DNA of 10,697 nucleotides, from positions 1-10,697 of the forward strand of contig CARXKP010000027.1 in the NCBI GenBank assembly GCA_949096025.1. The letters run 5' to 3'. How positions within the stretch are numbered: the first letter of the stretch is position 1; every line of letters starts with the position of its first letter. The position numbers and the translations under genes are program-made. The stretch is from an uncultured Eubacteriales bacterium (GTDB lineage Bacteria; Bacillota; Clostridia; Christensenellales; UBA1242). Of this stretch, positions 6,392 through 10,697 are shown in pieces. The notes under the pieces are model-generated. The model was given only the letters and a program-made list of their open reading frames with translations. It searched no databases and was not told the origin of the DNA.

Positions 6392-6622
6392 ATGGACTAT
6401 ATGATTTCAAATAGAATGAATAATATGTTAAATAGTGATAAAATGTGTGATCCTCAAAGAGTATGTGAAATTTTAAAAGAAGAGTTGAAGTCAGTTATAA
6501 GTAATTATTTAGTTCTTCAAAATGACATTGTTGTTAGGTTTAAAAAAGAAAACAATAAAAATGTTTTTTTTATAGAACTTGATGCCCAGCGAATAAAACC
6601 ATTTGGATATATTCCTTATTAA
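6392..6622 (+). CDS. minE: MinE-like topological specificity factor
   Basis: This 76-residue protein lies directly after minD with AGGAGA overlapping the minD stop. MinE triggers MinD ATP hydrolysis and drives Min dynamics. Residues 19-65 (CDPQ, then EILKEELKSVISNYL, then DIVVRF and FFIELD) match the MinE topological-specificity half, where the family shows patterns such as a helix ending in VISNYM followed by two beta strands. Residues 7-18 (NRMNNMLNSDKM) fall where the MinD-activating RLK-type helix lies, but are weakly conserved. The usual amphipathic N-terminal membrane-binding segment seems to be missing or very short, and the family is normally about 85-90 residues. Identification rests on the C-terminal half plus the position after minD. 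Confidence 0.8.
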   Translation: MDYMISNRMNNMLNSDKMCDPQRVCEILKEELKSVISNYLVLQNDIVVRFKKENNKNVFFIELDAQRIKPFGYIPY

Positions 6623-6658
6623 AGCAAAAAGTTTTTTTTAAAATGATCTTTAATAATA

Positions 6659-6693
6659 TAAAAAAACACCTAAATTATTTAGGTGTTTTTTTA
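6659..6693. terminator. Bidirectional terminator between minE and the convergent repeat-protein gene
   Basis: A 16-bp inverted repeat (6659-6674 with 6678-6693) has core CACCTAAA/TTTAGGTG and loop TTA, flanked by a run of A on the left and T on the right. It therefore reads as a terminator in both directions. It lies 36 bases after minE and 6 bases after the stop of the minus-strand gene. Confidence 0.9.
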
Positions 6694-6699
6694 AATTGC

Positions 6700-9600
6700 T
6701 TAAACTTCTTGCCAACAAGCATATAGAGTTAAAGGTTTATCTATGACTATTGAAGTAAATCCTTTTCCTGCAGAGTAATTACCCCAGGCAGAAGTTCCCC
6801 AAGAAGTGGAAGTGTATGTTCCTTTATTATTAAATGCACTCTTTTTAACTACACCACTTACTCTATATTTTTGTTGAGTAAGGTCGAGGGTTGTTCCGGA
6901 GAGAATCCATTCGTCTTCTATAGTTGGAGGAGGGGTGATGAATTTACTTCCCAAAGCACAAGAAGCATCAGGCCAGAACCATCGAAGGTCATAAGAAATT
7001 TTATAATAAGTTTCATTTGTCCATACGGCAATAATAACAAGATTTTCATCAGGCATAATTGTTGGAAGAGTGGAAGTAACAATTCCATTTATTTCCCATC
7101 CGCCAAAGTAGTAATAATTTCTAGTTGTAACTTGTGCATCATCAACATAGTGCGTTGCTTGACTTTGAAGAGAAAGATTTTCTCCTTGATAGTATTCTAT
7201 TGTTTCGTCTAGCATATTTCCAAACTGAGATTTATAAGTAACTGTAAACTTATTTCTTATATAAAGGGTAAGGGGTTTGTTTGACATTATAAGTTTACCA
7301 GTAAACTCATTTTCAAAGTTTGCATCAAGATAGAATTTAGTAGTATTATTAACAAGTTCAATTTCACTTAAATCAATTTCCTCTCCTTCAGGAAGATAAA
7401 TTGAATGAATTAAATTATTGTTGTTATATAACTTAAATTCTGCTCTTACTTCAATTTTGTCCGGTATCCAATTTGCATAAACTGATATATTTTCGCTTGG
7501 CATTGTCTGACAAGTAAATTCTTGTAATCCTTCACTATCTAAGCACCAACAATCAAACTTATATGTTGTAACAGTTTTTCCGTCTTCAGCAATAGTTTGT
7601 TTTGGAACAGTTGGAGTAGGGAGTGAGATAGGAGTATTTGGAAGTTCTACAATATTTAATACTTCAGTTGTTCCTGTAACAAAGTTTAAAGTAATGTAGT
7701 TTTTATTTTCCCATTTTGCAAGTAGAGTTTTAGAGCCTTTTGGCATAGTAGTATGGTTAAATTCAATGCCTTCTTCATTCATCCAACCTACGAAATGTTT
7801 TCTTACTTTTAAGCCATTTTCTGTAGTGTCATAATCATCAAGTATAGGTAACGTAATCTCTTTTAAGTATGGACCAGTAATGGTTGAAATGGTTTCCTCT
7901 CCATTCACAAATGTGAGGGTATAAACTTTTTCGTTAAGTTTTGTCCATTCACCACTTCCGCCATTTCTTTCCATTTGTGCTTCATATTCAAAGTTGTATT
8001 TTTTAAATTCTTCTACAAAGTTTTTAATTTCAACTACTTTGTCATCTACAGGTTTGCCATAGTCAACTATTGATATGGCATTTTCATTAGTTGATACAAT
8101 GTTTACAACGCTAGCAACCGTTAATTCAATAGGAAGTTTTTGAAGATAACTTTCTCCATTTTCATTTTCACCAACATACAAACTAATTTTGAAATCACCA
8201 AGTTGAGGATTATCAGCAAGTTCAGCAAGATTAATAGTTAAATCATATCTTGTTTGAGTGCCATTATTTTCCTCTGAAACAGTAAATCCTTTTAACGCTC
8301 TTTCAAAATAGAATTCATAATTAGGGTTATCAGTTTTGTCACGACCGTGGTCAGTTGTAGCTGTCATAAGTTCGATCATTTTATCAGTAAAGTCAAATGT
8401 AAATTGAACATAGTTAAGAATATCTGCAAATAAGTCACCAGGTGCAACTTTTGCGTAAACTTCGTGCAGATGCTTTTTCCCTAACATAGAACCTGCATTT
8501 TCTGTTCTATAAAGATGAACAAAACCATCTAAATAATAAATCTTTATCTTTCTATCATAAGCATTTGTATTAACCATATCAAAGCCAACAAGACTGCCAA
8601 GGTTTAGAGCATCAGGAAGTGATAACTCCATTGCAAGTTGAAGATTTAAGTTTTGATCAACTTTGATTTGGATATCGAGTGGAATATTCCCAATATTAAT
8701 TCCAAGAACTTTTAGATTAACTGTTCCCTTTATATGGAAGTCTTTTTGTTTTGACATATTCTTAGCAGCATTTACAAGTCTAAATGTATCATTTAGGTCA
8801 GCGTAATTAGTTTCTTCTAATGTTTCTCTATCTACATCTGTTTCACTTCCCAAAATATAACCTTGTAAATCAAAACTATTGTTTGCTAGAGCAAATTCAA
8901 TTTTGTTTGTAGAATTGTTAATGGTTATATCCATATCATTATATAATCTAATAATAAATCCGTTCTCTGTTTGAGTGAGATGTTTAATAAGTAGTGGATT
9001 AATACTTGGGTCTAAGATACTGTCCTTATCGACATCTTCTGTTCCACTTAAATCAATTCCAAGTAACCCTAATATAGGATTAATTAGAGTATCAATTCCG
9101 TCTGTAAGTTCTCTTAATTGGTCAGGTAATTTATCAAGTTCAGTTTTAATCTTTATATCACCATAATTAATTAAAACCTTATTGTCATAATAGTAGATAT
9201 AAAGGTGAGTTTTAAATAATACTACATCAATTTTTGCATAAGTATTATTTGTTTTTGCAACTACAATGTCAACAGGAATTTCCATTGTACCAACTTTTAC
9301 ATCAATATGAGAAGAAATAGTATTTGAATTAATAATGTTTACAGCATTTTCAATAGTAGGGAATAGCTCTGCAACATTGATGTAGTTTTCTTTGTTTGTA
9401 ACTGTTGTCTTTTCTGCATATTCAATCACGTTAGAGTTGAGTTCAACACCAAAACCATTGAATTTAATAGCGGTTAGATTTTTGTTAACTACAGTAAATG
9501 TAACAGTTTTGTCACCAATAGCAATAGTAGTGTCATTGCCTTCTACTACAATATTTCTAAAGAAGTCAATATCAATCTTAGAGATATCAAGTTTGAAATC

Positions 9601-10697
9601 GTCACCAATTTCACCAGAAACAATATCAATAACCTTGTCAATATCTTTATCTTTAACAGCATTTAAGATATTGTTAATGAGTTCAGTTGGAAGGGTAATG
9701 TTTAATTTATCAATAACCTTGTTAAATACTGCAGGAGCATCAGAAAGGTTAAACTTAAGGAAGATATTGTTGTATTCAATGTAAACAACTTCATTTTCAA
9801 GAATGATGTTTACATTTTCATTTTTGTAATTTAAGGCAATGTAAGCCTTAAGGTTAGCAACATCAGCAAAGATAGTACCAGTGATATTTTCTTTGTTGTA
9901 AGTTGCGTTGAGGTTAAGGGCAACTTTACCAGACTTGAAAGTATTGTAAGCGCCTTCTGCAACTTGAAGTAAACCAGAATTAATTACCGCTTCAGCAAGG
10001 TCAAGTAAACTTTCAACAGTGTTGTATTCTTCATCATTAAATGTAGGAATTACAACGACTTTATCATTTCCTACAAGGGTAATATTTGCAGTAATATCCT
10101 TGACTTCAGTATTAAGAGTAATTTCATTTGAACCATTTACAACAGATAAAGTAAATTTATCAAGTAAAGTAATATTGATACCATTTTCAGTTTTAACAAG
10201 AGAGGTAATTAAAAGTGGGTTAATACTTGGATTGATAATATCAAGCATAGAGTTTACTAATTTTTCAGTAGTTTCATCAGATATCTCAACACCAATCTTT
10301 TGCATAAATTCAGTGATTGCAGTAGGAAGGTTATCTACATTAGCCAAAAGCATAAGTTTGTTACCAGCATTGAAGTAAACTTTTCCGTCAAGATAGTCAA
10401 TAGAGATGAGCATATCCTTAATTGTAGTAGAGATGTTAGCATACAATCTATCTTCTTTTGAAACTACATAATTAAGTTTAAAAGATAAATCTTTGTAAGT
10501 AAGGTTAATCTTTCCAGAAAGAGTGTTTGCTTTAACAATATTTACAACATTTTCAATGGTAGGGAAGAAATCAGCAACATTGATGTAGTTTTCTTTGCTA
10601 GTAACTGTTGTTTTATCTTCATAATCTACGACGTTAGTATTTAGTTCAACACCAAAACCATTGAATTTAATAGCGGTTAGATTTTTGTTAACTACAG
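6700..10697 (-). CDS. Giant secreted-type repeat protein with C-terminal InlB-type B-repeats (5' end beyond window)
   Basis: The frame is open from the stop (TAA at 6700-6702) to the window edge, at least 1331 residues. A TTG at 10446 is internal, because coding continues above it. The visible N-terminal ~920 residues consist of modules of about 200 residues: an amphipathic helix, then Asn/Asp/Lys-rich beta strands, then a helix and a loop. A higher-order period of about 401 residues is visible, with VVNKNLTAIKFNGFGVELN appearing twice and INPLLI-type segments repeated. Residues encoded by 7926-6703 form beta-grasp B-repeats ending in LLAKW, VYANW, IIAVW and LYACW. B-repeats are typical of surface proteins, so export is expected, but the signal peptide lies outside the window. 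No LPxTG, SLH or other C-terminal anchor is present. The function is not recognised. Confidence 0.85.
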   Translation of the reverse strand, partial: VVNKNLTAIKFNGFGVELNTNVVDYEDKTTVTSKENYINVADFFPTIENVVNIVKANTLSGKINLTYKDLSFKLNYVVSKEDRLYANISTTIKDMLISIDYLDGKVYFNAGNKLMLLANVDNLPTAITEFMQKIGVEISDETTEKLVNSMLDIINPSINPLLITSLVKTENGINITLLDKFTLSVVNGSNEITLNTEVKDITANITLVGNDKVVVIPTFNDEEYNTVESLLDLAEAVINSGLLQVAEGAYNTFKSGKVALNLNATYNKENITGTIFADVANLKAYIALNYKNENVNIILENEVVYIEYNNIFLKFNLSDAPAVFNKVIDKLNITLPTELINNILNAVKDKDIDKVIDIVSGEIGDDFKLDISKIDIDFFRNIVVEGNDTTIAIGDKTVTFTVVNKNLTAIKFNGFGVELNSNVIEYAEKTTVTNKENYINVAELFPTIENAVNIINSNTISSHIDVKVGTMEIPVDIVVAKTNNTYAKIDVVLFKTHLYIYYYDNKVLINYGDIKIKTELDKLPDQLRELTDGIDTLINPILGLLGIDLSGTEDVDKDSILDPSINPLLIKHLTQTENGFIIRLYNDMDITINNSTNKIEFALANNSFDLQGYILGSETDVDRETLEETNYADLNDTFRLVNAAKNMSKQKDFHIKGTVNLKVLGINIGNIPLDIQIKVDQNLNLQLAMELSLPDALNLGSLVGFDMVNTNAYDRKIKIYYLDGFVHLYRTENAGSMLGKKHLHEVYAKVAPGDLFADILNYVQFTFDFTDKMIELMTATTDHGRDKTDNPNYEFYFERALKGFTVSEENNGTQTRYDLTINLAELADNPQLGDFKISLYVGENENGESYLQKLPIELTVASVVNIVSTNENAISIVDYGKPVDDKVVEIKNFVEEFKKYNFEYEAQMERNGGSGEWTKLNEKVYTLTFVNGEETISTITGPYLKEITLPILDDYDTTENGLKVRKHFVGWMNEEGIEFNHTTMPKGSKTLLAKWENKNYITLNFVTGTTEVLNIVELPNTPISLPTPTVPKQTIAEDGKTVTTYKFDCWCLDSEGLQEFTCQTMPSENISVYANWIPDKIEVRAEFKLYNNNNLIHSIYLPEGEEIDLSEIELVNNTTKFYLDANFENEFTGKLIMSNKPLTLYIRNKFTVTYKSQFGNMLDETIEYYQGENLSLQSQATHYVDDAQVTTRNYYYFGGWEINGIVTSTLPTIMPDENLVIIAVWTNETYYKISYDLRWFWPDASCALGSKFITPPPTIEDEWILSGTTLDLTQQKYRVSGVVKKSAFNNKGTYTSTSWGTSAWGNYSAGKGFTSIVIDKPLTLYACWQEV
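6703..7926 (-). repeat. Array of about five InlB-type B-repeat (beta-grasp) modules
   Basis: Each module begins with a strand such as YTLTFVNG, YITLNFV, FTVTYKS or YKISYDL and ends in an aromatic-Trp strand. The terminal Trp codons lie at 7711, 7468, 7021 and 6712. The 447-base gap between the second and third holds a module ending in LYIRNK, where Trp is replaced. The last module has a long Gly/Ser/Trp-rich insert (STSWGTSAWGNYSAGKG) and reaches the C-terminus. Confidence 0.8.
9331..9494 (-). repeat. Inner copy of a long intragenic repeat (period 1203 bases)
   Basis: This segment aligns without gaps to 10534-10697. Over 9338-9494 I count 18 differences in 157 bases (about 89% identity), with the last 55 bases identical. 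It encodes FPTIENAVNI... and the conserved VVNKNLTAIKFNGFGVELN. Homology beyond this continues at protein level with small indels. Confidence 0.9.
10534..10697 (-). repeat. Outer copy of the intragenic repeat, cut by the window edge
   Basis: This is the partner of 9331-9494, offset by exactly 1203 bases (401 codons). The 55-base identical stretch reaches the final base of the window, so the true repeat extends beyond it. It encodes FPTIENVVNI... and the same VVNKN segment. Confidence 0.9.

Noticed and set aside
8975..10378. Plus-strand Ser/Leu/Ile-rich reading frames under the giant gene (also 6871-7212)
   Set aside because: They are opposite a well-supported repeat protein, and their composition follows from reverse-complemented coding sequence.
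10440..10446. TTG at 10446 as the start of the giant minus-strand gene
   Set aside because: Coding continues upstream in frame to the window end with a recognisable repeat unit, so it is an internal Leu codon.
9331..10697. CRISPR array or transposon end
   Set aside because: The repeat is long, in frame and translated, with a 1203-base period; there are no short direct repeats with spacers and no transposase or terminal inverted repeats.

Overview
This is an A+T-rich window with strong GGAGG-type ribosome sites, extended -10 promoters, a 2[4Fe-4S] ferredoxin, a MinD/MinE pair and a very large secreted-type protein with InlB-type B-repeats. That mix suggests an anaerobic, low-GC member of the Bacillota, probably an uncultured gut clostridial lineage. 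The lineage is an inference; no rRNA or tRNA is present to confirm it.

Layout. At 57-1036 (+), two overlapping genes each encode half of a TauE/SafE (TSUP) anion exporter, and the first half carries a lysine-rich cytoplasmic tail. At 1214-2883 (+), a 55-residue ferredoxin with a good promoter is followed after 14 nt by a Ppx/GppA-family protein whose second phosphate loop is degraded. At 3040-5406 (+), a trypsin-like (HtrA/DegP-type) lipoprotein protease is followed after 33 nt by a full-length MreB-like actin homologue that has lost key ATP-site residues. A 12-bp stem terminator and an extended -10 promoter then separate this from minD and minE (5591-6622, +). No minC is in the window. A bidirectional terminator at 6659-6693 closes minE and also the convergent gene on the other strand. 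The rest (6700-10697, -) is one open reading frame that runs off the window without a start. At least 1331 residues are visible: about 920 residues of repeated helix-plus-beta modules with a period near 401 residues, then about 408 residues of B-repeats ending at the C-terminus.

How it may fit together. MinDE and MreB belong to the cell-shape and division-site machinery, and mre and min genes are often neighbours. Here the MreB-like protein and the upstream Ppx/GppA-like protein share the actin/Hsp70/sugar-kinase (ASKHA) fold, and both look impaired as enzymes. The most interesting possibility is a locus of repurposed, non-catalytic ASKHA proteins near a MinC-less MinDE pair and a surface protease. 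The giant repeat protein is the other candidate for undescribed biology. Non-coding gaps are all shorter than 200 bases; apart from the listed sites, I see nothing further in them.
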